The notes below the pieces were generated by a model that ran no database searches, was not told the origin of the DNA, and saw nothing but the letters and a program-made list of their open reading frames with translations. A DNA stretch of 64,000 bases, taken from Marinobacter profundi (GTDB lineage Bacteria; Pseudomonadota; Gammaproteobacteria; Pseudomonadales; Oleiphilaceae). Below are positions 17,160 through 25,986 of this stretch, one piece after another. The position numbers were made by a program, and so were the translations under genes. Where the stretch lies: NCBI RefSeq assembly GCF_002744715.1, contig NZ_KZ319370.1:248001-312000 (forward strand). Direction: 5' to 3'. Positions within the stretch are counted from its first letter, which is position 1, and every line of letters begins with the position of its first letter.

Positions 17160-18464
17160 ATGAATACCAGGCAGCGACAACCGCAAGCTGCAGTTCCCGG
17201 CGCCGGGGACTACCTGATTGCGTCAAAAAAATGCGAGCTGATGAACCTTCAGTACTTCCTGCAGATGGGCCAGCTGGTGCAGTGCATCAGCAATCTGGTA
17301 CACAGCCTGCAGCGGGAGCGGGGCGCCTCCAATGTGCTGCTCGGTTCCGGTGGCTGCAAGTTCCACCACCAGCGCCAGCAGATTGTCGCCGAATCCGACC
17401 GTTTGCGGCGTGAGTTCGAGCAGGCGCTGACAGCCATCCATCAGCAGATGACCGTGCATCCGGTCAGCAGCCGCTTGCTCAACCAGATTGCCAGCGCCCT
17501 CCACGGCCTCGCGGACCTGGCGGAGTTGCGCGGTGCCGTGGATCGCCAGACCATTTCTGCCCATGACGCCACCGAGAGTTACAGCAGCCGCATCCATCGC
17601 CTGATTGCGGTGGTGTTCGAGGCGGCGGATACCGCGGTGGATCCGGGCATTGCCGGCCTGCTGGTGGCGCTGGTGCACCTGATGAACGGCAAGGAACTCT
17701 GTGGCCAGGAACGGGCGGTGGGATCTGCGGGGTTCTCCAGTGGTCGGGTCGATTCCGCACTTTCCCGGCGCATGGTGCACCTTGTTGAGGCACAGGAGCG
17801 CTGTTTCGAGGTGTTTGCCAGCTTTGCCGACGAGGATTCCAGGGCTCTCTGGCAGCAGGTGCGCAGCCATAGCCGGGAAGCCGAAATCGGCCGGTTACGG
17901 GGGCTGGGTTGTTCGTCAGGCCGGGTTCGGCAACTGGACCCGCAGCTGGCGGATCGCTGGTTTGCGGTAATGACCGAGCGGATGGACGAGCTCAAGCGGG
18001 TGGAAGACGCCCTGGAGGGGTGCTTTCACGCCCGCTGTATTGAACGTTACACCGAGGCCCGGCACTCCCTCAGCCACCAGGAAACCCTGGTGGCGTCGCT
18101 GGATCAGCAGGGCGGCGCGCGGCAACCGGTTCTGATTCTGTGCGAGTCGGGCGACGAGGCTACCGGCCAGCCTGGCGACGCCTGGGCCAGCGACGGGGTC
18201 GGACAACGCTTCGGCCGCTCGATTTTTGATCTGGTCCAGCAGCAAAGCCGGCGCCTGCAGGCCATGAGCGATGAACTGCAGGCGGCGAAGGAGGCGCTGG
18301 AAGACCGTAAAATCCAGGAGAAGGCGGTTCTCCTGCTGATGGAGCACCGCCGGATCGATAACGATGAGGCCCATCGTCTGCTGCGCAAGCTGGCCATGAA
18401 CCAGGGCAAGAAATTGCCGGAGGTTGCCCGTGCCCTGCTCGCGATGGCGGATGTGTTGGGCTGA
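17160..18464 (+). CDS. nasR: NasR-type nitrate-responsive antiterminator (NIT-ANTAR)
   Basis: 434 residues. The N-terminal NIT domain (about 35-320) is helical, with the recognisable SLQRERGASNVLLGSGG segment; nitrate/nitrite-sensing NIT domains use arginines in this region. The C-terminal ANTAR domain (about 370-430) reads KEALEDRKIQEKAVLLLMEH and then LRKLAMNQGKKLPEVARALL. In Klebsiella, NasR binds leader RNA when nitrate is present and prevents termination. The gene lies inside the island and four units around it have leader terminators, which fits it as their regulator. The ATG at 17160 is chosen because the upstream frame is not family-like. Confidence 0.93.
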   Translation: MNTRQRQPQAAVPGAGDYLIASKKCELMNLQYFLQMGQLVQCISNLVHSLQRERGASNVLLGSGGCKFHHQRQQIVAESDRLRREFEQALTAIHQQMTVHPVSSRLLNQIASALHGLADLAELRGAVDRQTISAHDATESYSSRIHRLIAVVFEAADTAVDPGIAGLLVALVHLMNGKELCGQERAVGSAGFSSGRVDSALSRRMVHLVEAQERCFEVFASFADEDSRALWQQVRSHSREAEIGRLRGLGCSSGRVRQLDPQLADRWFAVMTERMDELKRVEDALEGCFHARCIERYTEARHSLSHQETLVASLDQQGGARQPVLILCESGDEATGQPGDAWASDGVGQRFGRSIFDLVQQQSRRLQAMSDELQAAKEALEDRKIQEKAVLLLMEHRRIDNDEAHRLLRKLAMNQGKKLPEVARALLAMADVLG

Positions 18465-18481
18465 GGCTGCCGCCGCGCCGG

Positions 18482-19354
18482 TCAGGCGCGGGCAGCTCCG
18501 GGTTCGTCGCTGGCTCGGGCCTGCTGGTTAGTGGTGGCGGACGCGGTACGGCGCTGGCTCAGGTTTTCCAGCTTGCGTTGTTTTTCGTAGAGGAACTTCA
18601 GCACTTCCTGGCGGTAGTGCACGTAGCCGGGGTGATCGGCCAGGGTGACCCGGTTGCGTGGCCGCGGCAGGTCAATGTGCAGGTCCTCTCCCACCGTCGC
18701 CGCGGGGCCATTGGTCATCATGATAATACGGTCCGACAACAGCACTGCTTCATCCACGTCGTGGGTAATCATGATGACGGTGTTGTTCAGTTCCTGCTGG
18801 ATGTCCATCAGCGAATCCTGCAAATGGGCCCGGGTCAGCGCATCCAGCGCGCCGAACGGCTCATCCATCAGCAGGACACTGGGCTTCATGGCCAGCGCCC
18901 GGGCGATGCCGACCCGCTGGGCCATGCCGCCGGAAATCTCTCCGGGCCGTTTGTTTGCAGCGTGGGCCATGTTGACCAGTTCCAGGTTATGGTGGATCCA
19001 GTCCTTGCGCCGCTGCCGGCTCATGGTCTTGCGGAACACCTGCTGCACCGCCAGTTCCACGTTCTCGTAGACCGTCAGCCAGGGCATCAGGGCATGGTTC
19101 TGGAACACCACGGCCCGTTCCGGCCCCGGCGAATTCACTTCACGGCCGTCAAGCACACAGCCGCCTTTGTTGGCCTGTAACAGGCCGGCCACAATATTCA
19201 GCACCGTCGATTTACCACAGCCGGAGTGGCCGATCAGCGAGACAAATTCGCCTTTGCGGATTTTCAGGTTGACGTTGTCGAGTGCAACAAAGGGGCCCTT
19301 CGGCGTGTCGAAAGCCATTTCGATGCCGGTCAGTTCCAGGTGTGACTTAGTCAT
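18482..19354 (-). CDS. nrtD: Nitrate ABC transporter ATP-binding protein (NrtD/NasD type)
   Basis: 290 residues from the ATG at 19354, where family similarity begins (MTKSHLELTGIEMAF); ATGs at 19396 and 19420 (the latter overlapping the permease stop) are possible alternatives with plausible ribosome sites. Walker A GHSGCGKST, Q-loop FQNHALMPW, signature SGGMAQR, Walker B VLLMDEPFGALD and the switch histidine ITHD are intact. It powers nitrate uptake with the adjacent permease and binding protein. Taurine/sulphonate-type relatives exist, but the context makes nitrate the substrate. It converges on nasR, with 17 bases between stops. Confidence 0.92.
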   Translation of the reverse strand: MTKSHLELTGIEMAFDTPKGPFVALDNVNLKIRKGEFVSLIGHSGCGKSTVLNIVAGLLQANKGGCVLDGREVNSPGPERAVVFQNHALMPWLTVYENVELAVQQVFRKTMSRQRRKDWIHHNLELVNMAHAANKRPGEISGGMAQRVGIARALAMKPSVLLMDEPFGALDALTRAHLQDSLMDIQQELNNTVIMITHDVDEAVLLSDRIIMMTNGPAATVGEDLHIDLPRPRNRVTLADHPGYVHYRQEVLKFLYEKQRKLENLSQRRTASATTNQQARASDEPGAARA

Positions 19355-19412
19355 GGGGATAACCTCGGTATGGGCGGTGGTGCGGGCGGGTGTCATGCCA
19401 CGGATCCTTTCA

Positions 19413-20402
19413 CTATTCATTCCATGCCACCTGCTTCTGGATCAGCAGCATGAGACGGTCGAGCAAAAAGCCGATCAAACCGATGGTGAGCACCGCCACC
19501 ATGATCCGGCTCAGGGACTGGCTGCTGCCGTTCTGGAATTCGTCCCAGACGAACTTGCCGAGCCCGGGACTCTGGGCCAGCATCTCGGCGGCAATCAGCA
19601 CCATCCAGGCAATACCGAGCGAGACTCGCAGTCCGGTGAAAATCATGGGCACCGATGATGGCAGCACCACCTTGCGTACATGGCTGGCGAACGACAGCCG
19701 CAGCACCCGCGACACGTTGAGCAGATCGGGGTTCACCGCGGCCACCCCGACGCTGGTATTGATCAGCGTCGGCCACAGGCTGCACAGGGTGACGGTAATC
19801 ATCGAGGTCAGAAAGGCCTTCTCGAACAGCGGGTCGTCACTGACATAGGTGGCCGAAACCACCATGGTGACCAGCGGCAGCCAGGCAAGGGGAGACACCG
19901 GTTTGAACACCTGGATCAGCGGATTGACCGCCGCCTGGAAGTGGCGGTTGAGGCCGAATACGATGCCCATCGGTACCGCAATCACGGTGGCGAGCACAAA
20001 GCCGGCGAGGACGGTGCCCAGGCTGGTGGCAACCTGGTCCGGAAAGGTCGGTGCGCCCGGATACGACCGGAGCTTTACCTCGGCATCCGGATTGGCGTCC
20101 AGCAGCCGGGCATTCCGCGCCTCCTGCATGGCCAGGAACTGGTCAGCCCGCGCCCGCTGGTTGACGTGCTCCTGCCAGAGCTGGCCCGCCTGGTCGAAGA
20201 CCTGGGCCGGGCCGGGAAAGCTTCCCAGCGAGGTGTTTACCTGGGGGGCGGCGAGCTGCCAGAACCCCACGAACAGCAGGATGCCGGTCAGCGGTAGCAG
20301 CAGCTGCCTGCCGGCGCGGGCCAGGGCGGCACTGCCGCGGCCGCTCAGCGTACGGAGCCAGCCGGCGGGCAGGGCCACGTTGGTCGTGTCGAGTATGGTC
20401 AT
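19413..20402 (-). CDS. nrtB: Nitrate ABC transporter permease (NrtB/NasE type)
   Basis: 329 residues. A first helix (about 35-52) precedes a periplasmic insert of about 75 residues, then the binding-protein-dependent permease core (about 125-325) with the EAA loop VLPSSVPMIFTGLRVSLGIA that docks on the ATPase. The layout matches NrtB/CynX-type permeases. The gene lies 24 bases after the binding-protein gene and overlaps or nearly meets the ATPase gene, so the three form one operon led by nrtA. Confidence 0.93.
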   Translation of the reverse strand: MTILDTTNVALPAGWLRTLSGRGSAALARAGRQLLLPLTGILLFVGFWQLAAPQVNTSLGSFPGPAQVFDQAGQLWQEHVNQRARADQFLAMQEARNARLLDANPDAEVKLRSYPGAPTFPDQVATSLGTVLAGFVLATVIAVPMGIVFGLNRHFQAAVNPLIQVFKPVSPLAWLPLVTMVVSATYVSDDPLFEKAFLTSMITVTLCSLWPTLINTSVGVAAVNPDLLNVSRVLRLSFASHVRKVVLPSSVPMIFTGLRVSLGIAWMVLIAAEMLAQSPGLGKFVWDEFQNGSSQSLSRIMVAVLTIGLIGFLLDRLMLLIQKQVAWNE

Positions 20403-20426
20403 GAGAATCCTCCCTGGCAGGCCCCG

Positions 20427-21818
20427 TTACGGAGTCGCACTGCCTTTCAGTCCGATGGCAAAGCTGTCGATGTAGGCGTTCGGGGTGCGGGGGGTAAAGG
20501 GCACCCCGTCGATGAGTCCGCCCTGGTGGGGGCGCTCAAAATTCTCCGCGGTGAAGTCCGGAAAGTCGCTGGCCGCCAGAATGCCGTCCCGGATCAGGGA
20601 TTGCGCGGCCTGCTGGTAGATATCGCCACGGTAGACCCGGGCCGCGGTGGCCAGGTACCAGCTGTCCGGTCTGGCTTCCGGAATTTGGCCCCAGCGGCGC
20701 ATCTGGCTGAGGTACCAGATCGCATCGGACGGGTACGGATAGGTGGCGTGGTAGCGGAAGAAGACGTTGAAGTCCGGCACCTCGCGGACGTCCCCCTTCT
20801 GGTATTCGAAGGTGCCGGTCATGGAATTGGCGATCACTTCGGCATCGGCCCCCACGTAGCTGGGTCGTGCCAGGATGGCGACCGCCTGCTCGCGGTTGGC
20901 ATTGTTGTTCTGGTCCAGCCAGTGGGCGGCACGGATCAGCGCCCGCAACAGCCGCAGGTGGGTGTTGGGGTTGGCTTCGGCCCACTGCCGGGTGACCCCG
21001 AAGACTTTCTCCGGGTTGTTGGGCCAGATCTCGTAATCGGTGATCACCGGTACGCCGATGCCCTTGAAGACCGCTTGCTGGTTCCAGGGCTCGCCGACGC
21101 AATAGCCCTGGATGGTGCCAGCCTCCATGGTCGCCGGCATCTGGGGTGGCGGGGTTACCGACAGGTGCACGTCAGCCTGCAGGGTGCCGCTGGTGTCGCC
21201 CCGCTGGGGCGCATAGAAGCCCGGGTTCAGGCCACCGGCGGCCAGCCAGTAGCGCAGTTCGTAGTTGTGGGTGGACACCGGGAACACCATGCCCATGCGG
21301 AAAGGTTCACCGCGCTCGCGATAGTGCTCCACCACCGGCACCAGGGCGCTGGCACTGATGGGGTGCGCCGGCTTGCCGTCCGCTTGGCCGAGGTGCGGGC
21401 GCATGATGTCCCACACGTCGTTAGCGACGGTTATGCCGTTGCCGTTCAGGTCCATACTGAACGCGGTGATGATGTCTGCCTGGGTGCCGTAGCCGATGCT
21501 GGCGCCGAGGGGCTGGCCGGCCAGCATGTGGGCACCGTCCAGTTCGCCGGTGATCACCCGGTCCAGCAGGACTTTCCAGTTGGCCTGGGCCTCCAGTTCC
21601 ACGAACAGGCCCTCATCCATGAAGAATCCCTGCTCCCAGGCCACCGCCAGGGGAGCCATGTCGGTCAGTTTAATAAAACCGAGCCGCAGATCCGGTTTTT
21701 CCGCCGGGCTCAGGTCCGCCCGGGCCGTCAGCGTTGTCGTCCACAGGGAAACCATCAGGGCCAGCCCGAGCAGCTGTCGGAGCCGGCTGCCGAGGAGATT
21801 CAGAGGTGTCTTCATCAT
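20427..21818 (-). CDS. nrtA: Periplasmic nitrate-binding protein (NrtA/NasF type)
   Basis: 463 residues. A signal peptide (hydrophobic segment [19 protein letters not shown], cut after about residue 37) leads into a CmpA/NrtA-type binding protein: [46 protein letters not shown]. It captures nitrate (possibly also nitrite) for the permease downstream. The ATG at 21818 is preferred, with GAGG 6 bases upstream; an ATG follows directly at 21815, and the frame to 21833 lacks a ribosome site. Expression is expected to depend on the leader attenuator just upstream. Confidence 0.93.
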   Translation of the reverse strand: MMKTPLNLLGSRLRQLLGLALMVSLWTTTLTARADLSPAEKPDLRLGFIKLTDMAPLAVAWEQGFFMDEGLFVELEAQANWKVLLDRVITGELDGAHMLAGQPLGASIGYGTQADIITAFSMDLNGNGITVANDVWDIMRPHLGQADGKPAHPISASALVPVVEHYRERGEPFRMGMVFPVSTHNYELRYWLAAGGLNPGFYAPQRGDTSGTLQADVHLSVTPPPQMPATMEAGTIQGYCVGEPWNQQAVFKGIGVPVITDYEIWPNNPEKVFGVTRQWAEANPNTHLRLLRALIRAAHWLDQNNNANREQAVAILARPSYVGADAEVIANSMTGTFEYQKGDVREVPDFNVFFRYHATYPYPSDAIWYLSQMRRWGQIPEARPDSWYLATAARVYRGDIYQQAAQSLIRDGILAASDFPDFTAENFERPHQGGLIDGVPFTPRTPNAYIDSFAIGLKGSATP

Positions 21819-21852
21819 GGGTTGCCTCGCCATGTTGTACTCAGAAGGAAAC

Positions 21853-21884
21853 GGTTATCCGGCGCAAGCGGTATCCGGATAACC
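21853..21884. repeat. 10-bp inverted repeat in the nrtA leader
   Basis: GGTTATCCGG (21853-21862) and CCGGATAACC (21875-21884) are perfect arms with a 12-base centre. It sits between the attenuator and the nrtA ribosome site, about 35 bases before the start. It may be an RNA hairpin affecting translation or a processing site, or a protein-binding operator. Confidence 0.65.
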
Positions 21885-21899
21885 CTGGTAAACCCAAGC

Positions 21900-21934
21900 A
21901 AAAACGCCCGCCCTCCGTTGCCGGAAGGCAGGCG
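21900..21934 (-). terminator. Leader terminator (attenuator) of nrtABD
   Basis: A 13-bp stem (arms 21905-21917 and 21922-21934, with two G-U pairs in RNA) closes a GCAA tetraloop, and TTTTT follows at 21900-21904 on the minus strand. It lies about 80 bases before nrtA and downstream of the sigma-54-like promoter, so it acts within the leader and not at the end of a gene. Confidence 0.85.
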
Positions 21935-22040
21935 CCGATGCCTGAAAAGCTGTTGTGGTCGCGAAGCCGGGAGCAGGCCGGTTTGCGAACCAGGCGGCTG
22001 GTGAAGGGTCACCGCCATGCCCGGGATTCAGTGTTGTCTC

Positions 22041-22056
22041 TGCACAGTGCGTGCCA
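22041..22056 (-). promoter_or_regulatory. Sigma-54-type promoter for nrtABD
   Basis: The minus strand reads TGGCACGCACTGTGCA: a perfect -24 box, GG-N10-GC spacing, and GTGC for TTGC at -12. Predicted start is near 22030, giving a leader of about 210 bases with a further stem (GGTGA-CCCT-TCACC, 21998-22011 region) before the terminator. Confidence 0.7.
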
Positions 22057-22244
22057 TTTTTAAAACGCTATTGAAAACAGGGGGTAAGAAGACGGCTGCC
22101 GAACAGCGAGCCCGGGCGGTGACCGGTAACGGAGCGTTTTAGTGCAATCGGCGCGGGTTGTGCACCACCCTGAAACCAGCTGCGGCCGGTGCTGCCGGGT
22201 GACGCTTGCGCCAAGATGCCGTGCCAGCGCCGAGCACCCCGGAG

Positions 22245-22260
22245 TGGCCCTGTTATTGCT
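22245..22260 (+). promoter_or_regulatory. Sigma-54-type promoter for nasA
   Basis: TGGCCCTGTTATTGCT has GG (22246-22247), N10 and GC (22258-22259), with a perfect TTGC at -12. Predicted start is near 22271, directly before a small hairpin at 22275-22292. Confidence 0.65.
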
Positions 22261-22274
22261 TTGATTTCGCCAGC

Positions 22275-22292
22275 GACTGTCTATGGGCAGTC
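22275..22292 (+). promoter_or_regulatory. 5' leader hairpin of nasA, candidate NasR target
   Basis: GACTGTC and GGCAGTC pair around TATG, including one G-U pair, at the very start of the predicted transcript. Just downstream, GCC-ACTGCA-GGC (22301-22312) could form a short hexaloop with A1 and G4, the bases reported for ANTAR targets, though its stem is only 3 bp. Confidence 0.45.
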
Positions 22293-22318
22293 AGAAAACA
22301 GCCACTGCAGGCAACGAA

Positions 22319-22372
22319 GCCCGTATTCGCCCTTCACCGGTTACTGACGGAAGGTGACGAATACGGGCTTTT
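22319..22372 (+). terminator. Leader terminator (attenuator) of nasA
   Basis: Perfect 11-bp arms GCCCGTATTCG (22319-22329) and CGAATACGGGC (22358-22368) are followed by TTTTGTGT; TCACC/GGTGA add inner pairing. It ends 24 bases before the nasA GTG. A GTG at 22354 falls inside the 3' arm, an argument against that earlier start. Confidence 0.8.
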
Positions 22373-22395
22373 GTGTCTGTTGCCGGAGGAGAAAG

Positions 22396-25107
22396 GTGAA
22401 GTCATTCAGCCAGGATTCCGTTATAGCGGGCGCTCCGTCGCCCATTGCGACCACGTGCCCGTACTGCGGGGTTGGCTGCGGGGTACGGGCCCGGCCCGAC
22501 CAGGTAGCCGGGGACCGCAGTCACCCCGCCAACGCCGGCCGCTTGTGTGTCAAGGGCTCGGCCCTGCATGAAACCCTGGTGCCGGCGGGGCGACTGCTCC
22601 GGCCCAGGGTTGCGGGCCGGGAGCAGACCTGGTCGCAGGCGTTAGCGGCCGCTGCCGGGGCAATCCGGCAGGCGGTGGCAGAGCATGGCCCGGGCTCGGT
22701 AGCCTTTTACCTCTCCGGCCAGTTGCTGACCGAGGATTACTATGTTGCCAACAAGCTCGCCAAGGGCTTTATCGGTACCCCTCACGTTGATACCAATTCC
22801 CGCCTGTGCATGTCGTCTGCGGTGGCCGCCCACAAGCGGGCTTTCGGGGAGGACTGTGTGCCGGGCTGCTATGAAGACCTGGAGCTGGCGGATCTGCTGG
22901 TGCTGGCGGGCAGCAATGCAGCCTGGGCCCACCCGGTGTTGTACCAGCGCATGAAGGCGGCGGCTCGTGCCGGTCGCAAAGTGGTGGTTATCGATCCCCG
23001 TCGTACCGCAACCGCAGAGCTGGCGGATCTCCACCTGATGCTGAAACCGGGCACCGACACTGTGCTGTTCAACGGCCTGCTGGTCTGGCTGGCGGATCAG
23101 CAGGCGGTGGATCGGGTTTACCTCGCCCGCCACTGCAACGGCTACGACGAGGCGCTGGCCAGTGCCCGGGCCGCTGCGCCGTCGGTGCAGGCGGTTGCGG
23201 CCAGTTGCGGGTTGGAAGCGGACGACGTGGCGACCTTCTATCACTGGTTTGCGGTCACCGACCGCACCGTCACGGCGTTCTCCCAGGGCATCAACCAGTC
23301 GGTTGCCGGTACCGACAAGGGCAATGCCATCATCAACTGTCACCTGGCGTGCGGCCGGATCGGCAGGCCCGGCACCGGGCCGTTTTCCCTCACCGGTCAG
23401 CCCAACGCCATGGGCGGCCGCGAGGTGGGCGGCCTGGCCAATACCCTGGCCGCTCACATGGACTATGACAGCCCCGGCGCCCGGGAGCTGGTAGCCGGAT
23501 TCTGGGGCGCGGCCGGTATTGCCGAAGGGCCGGGTCTGAAAGCGGTGGAGCTGTTTGAAGCGGTTCACCGGGGGGAGATCCGGGTGCTTTGGGTGATGGG
23601 CACCAACCCGGCCGTCAGCCTGCCGGATTCATCGCGGGTCCGTGCCGCGCTCGCCCGGTGCCCTACGGTGATTGTCTCCGATTGCATGGCCGATACCGAC
23701 ACCACGGCGCTGGCGGATATCCTGTTACCGGCCGCCGGCTGGGGCGAAAAAGACGGCACCGTCACCAACTCCGAACGCTGCATCTCACGGCAACGGCAAT
23801 TCCTGCCCCTGGCCGGTGACGCTCGCCCGGACTGGTGGATTATCACGGCGCTCGCCCGGCAACTGGGCCATGGTGAAGCGTTCGGCTACCGCGCTCCGGT
23901 CGAGATTTTTCGCGAGCATGCCGCACTGTCGGCACTGGGCAATCACGGCCGGCGCAAATTCGACATCGCCGCCCTCGCCGGCCTGGCCCCGCAGCAATAC
24001 GATGACCTGGCACCGCTGCAGTGGCCGGTTGGCGTCGATGGTCACGGCAGGCTGACGGGCACGCCACGACTGTTCAGTAACGGTAATTTCGCCACCCCGG
24101 ATGGCCGGGCCCGCCTGGTGCCGGTAACAACGGTCGCACCCCGCCAGCAAACCACGGTGGCCGCCCCGCTGGTGGTCAACAGTGGCCGGATTCGTGACCA
24201 GTGGCACACCATGACCCGTACTGCCCTGGCCCCGCGCCTGCTGGCACACCGCCCGGAACCGTTCATCGAGGTTCACCCGGCGGATGCCCGGCGCCTTGGC
24301 TTGCAGGACGGTGACCTGGGCCAGCTCACCGGCAGTGGCAACGGCCGGTTTACCGGACGGGTCCGCCTTACCGAGGGCCAGCGACCGGGGGAGGTGTTTG
24401 TGCCCATTCACTGGAACCAGCGCTTCACCGGCCAGGGTCTGGCGAGTGCCCTGGTGGCGCCGGTAACCGACCCGCTTTCCGGTCAGCCGGAAGCCAAGCA
24501 CGGTGTGGCCAGCCTGCGTCCGTTGCGGGCGCGCTGGCATGCCTGCGTGCTCCAGCGCCGTGGTCGTGGCTGGCAGCCGCGCCAGGTGGGGCACGTCGGC
24601 TACTGGTGCCGGCAGCCACGGCTCCAGTGTGACAGCTGGTGGCTGGCCGGTGACGGTGTGGTTGACTGGCAACAGCAGGCGGCCCACTGGCTGGGCGGCG
24701 AGCCGCAACTGGTGATGGCCGACCCGGCGCAGGGCCGGTTCCGCGCTGCCCACCTGGTCGCTGGCCAGCTGCAGGCGGTGCTGCTGGTGGATGCCCGGGC
24801 GGACCAGTTGCCGGACCTCGGTTGGCTGTCCGGCTGTTTTGCCGAGGATGTCCTGGCTGCGCCGGTGCGGCGTGCCTTGCTGGCAGCAAAGGCGATCGGT
24901 AGCGAGGACGCCGGTGCGCTGGTGTGCAGCTGTTTCCAGGTTGGCGAACGGCAGATTGCCGCGGCGATCGAGAACGGCAGCCGGAGTGTGGAAGCGCTGG
25001 GCCAGCGTCTGCAATGCGGTACCAACTGCGGCTCCTGCATTCCCGAACTGCGGGGGTTGCTGGCCCGTTTCGGAGAAGCGGTGCTGCCCGCTCCGGGGAT
25101 TGGCTGA
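22396..25107 (+). CDS. nasA: Assimilatory nitrate reductase catalytic subunit NasA
   Basis: 903 residues. The N-terminal [4Fe-4S] motif CPYCGVGCG with GRLCVKGS precedes the molybdopterin oxidoreductase domain (about 55-500), the molydopterin dinucleotide-binding domain (about 570-690; WHTMTRT) and a C-terminal BFD-like [2Fe-2S] domain (about 835-895; CSCFQVGE, CGTNCGSC). It reduces nitrate to nitrite in the cytoplasm with bis-MGD molybdenum; there is no Tat signal. The GTG at 22396 is chosen because GGAGGAG lies 5 bases upstream. It stands alone, divergent from nrtABD; nirB removes its product. Confidence 0.94.
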   Translation: MKSFSQDSVIAGAPSPIATTCPYCGVGCGVRARPDQVAGDRSHPANAGRLCVKGSALHETLVPAGRLLRPRVAGREQTWSQALAAAAGAIRQAVAEHGPGSVAFYLSGQLLTEDYYVANKLAKGFIGTPHVDTNSRLCMSSAVAAHKRAFGEDCVPGCYEDLELADLLVLAGSNAAWAHPVLYQRMKAAARAGRKVVVIDPRRTATAELADLHLMLKPGTDTVLFNGLLVWLADQQAVDRVYLARHCNGYDEALASARAAAPSVQAVAASCGLEADDVATFYHWFAVTDRTVTAFSQGINQSVAGTDKGNAIINCHLACGRIGRPGTGPFSLTGQPNAMGGREVGGLANTLAAHMDYDSPGARELVAGFWGAAGIAEGPGLKAVELFEAVHRGEIRVLWVMGTNPAVSLPDSSRVRAALARCPTVIVSDCMADTDTTALADILLPAAGWGEKDGTVTNSERCISRQRQFLPLAGDARPDWWIITALARQLGHGEAFGYRAPVEIFREHAALSALGNHGRRKFDIAALAGLAPQQYDDLAPLQWPVGVDGHGRLTGTPRLFSNGNFATPDGRARLVPVTTVAPRQQTTVAAPLVVNSGRIRDQWHTMTRTALAPRLLAHRPEPFIEVHPADARRLGLQDGDLGQLTGSGNGRFTGRVRLTEGQRPGEVFVPIHWNQRFTGQGLASALVAPVTDPLSGQPEAKHGVASLRPLRARWHACVLQRRGRGWQPRQVGHVGYWCRQPRLQCDSWWLAGDGVVDWQQQAAHWLGGEPQLVMADPAQGRFRAAHLVAGQLQAVLLVDARADQLPDLGWLSGCFAEDVLAAPVRRALLAAKAIGSEDAGALVCSCFQVGERQIAAAIENGSRSVEALGQRLQCGTNCGSCIPELRGLLARFGEAVLPAPGIG

Positions 25108-25120
25108 GGCGGATCGGTTG

Positions 25121-25843
25121 TCAGGGAGTCGGCGGTTCCGGGCGGCGCAACAGGGACCAGGGAACCCGGTAGCGCAGGCCGCGGGACAAGCCACTGCACT
25201 GTACGGTACAGGTTTTGCGATTGACCCGGATGATTTCGCCGTCATGGCGCCGGGTGCCGTGGCGGAAGTACACCGCTTCCCCTACTTGCCAGTCATGGGC
25301 CTGCAGATGGCCGTCGGCTGTTGCAAACGGCGTGGCTGGCAGCGGAATGGCCAGCGCCTGTGATTGTTCGGCAAGGAACCGGCGGGTGGCGTCGGCGCCG
25401 CCGCTGGCGTGCAGCTGATCCAGGATCCGGTAAAAGTGCCGGTTGTGTACCGAGCCATAGCTGCGCTGCCCGGCGTTGTACTGCAGCAGGTGGGCAAACT
25501 CATGGCAACAGGTGTGGGCCAGCAGGTTGAGGGTGCTCAGCTCACCACCAAAGTAGCCCCGTTTGAGGATCTCCCGGGCGGATAACCAGCCGTGGGCGGA
25601 ATCCGGCTGGTGTTTCGCCGCGATCATGCGGACACCGTAGGTAATCAGGTGCTGGCGGCGAGCCGGATCAAAGCGGTGGTAGGTTGCCTGCCCGGAGCCT
25701 ACCCGGCAAACCAGTTCACTGCCTGGCGCCCGCTCCTGCAGCCAGTCCCTGGCCGGTCGCCACAGCCGGTGACGGGTGGCGTCGCACATGAGTTGGCCGA
25801 GCTGGCGGGCGCCGGGGAGACTTGGGGCGTGAAAGGCAGTCAT
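25121..25843 (-). CDS. SprT-like zinc metalloprotease-family protein
   Basis: 240 residues from the ATG at 25843. The zincin helix THTCCHEFAHLLQYN contains HEFAH, and a third histidine candidate lies in VHNRHFYRIL, as in SprT/Spartan-like proteins. The C-terminal 60 residues form a separate small beta module (VGEAVYFRHGTRRHDGEIIR, then TVQCSG), perhaps SH3/KOW-like. SprT-like proteases can act on DNA-bound proteins, but the bacterial role is unclear. The ribosome site is weak, and the frame is open upstream to 26215, but that stretch has no family resemblance. It converges on nasA. Confidence 0.72.
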   Translation of the reverse strand: MTAFHAPSLPGARQLGQLMCDATRHRLWRPARDWLQERAPGSELVCRVGSGQATYHRFDPARRQHLITYGVRMIAAKHQPDSAHGWLSAREILKRGYFGGELSTLNLLAHTCCHEFAHLLQYNAGQRSYGSVHNRHFYRILDQLHASGGADATRRFLAEQSQALAIPLPATPFATADGHLQAHDWQVGEAVYFRHGTRRHDGEIIRVNRKTCTVQCSGLSRGLRYRVPWSLLRRPEPPTP

Positions 25844-25986
25844 CAGGTTCAGCAAACATCCGGTTTTGGTGTTGCCCAGGATGATACCTGCAGTTCCGGG
25901 CGGGATACAAAGCCGGGTGGCTGATGCGCCACAACCACAAACGGCAGACCTTGAGCCTGCCGTTTGCGGTGACCGGTCCCGAAGAA

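Larger units (their letters stand above)
21819..22395. other. Divergent regulatory region nrtA/nasA
   Basis: The 577 bases hold two oppositely oriented copies of the same control layout: sigma-54-like promoter, early hairpin and intrinsic terminator, one for nrtABD (minus) and one for nasA (plus). Between about 22060 and 22240 lies space suitable for NtrC enhancer sites, but I cannot point to clear ones. No gene of its own is seen. Confidence 0.65.

Noticed and set aside
20526..22004. 492-codon frame antisense to nrtA reaching into its leader
   Set aside because: Runs through the nrtA attenuator and has no recognisable domain; nrtA is a clear family member.
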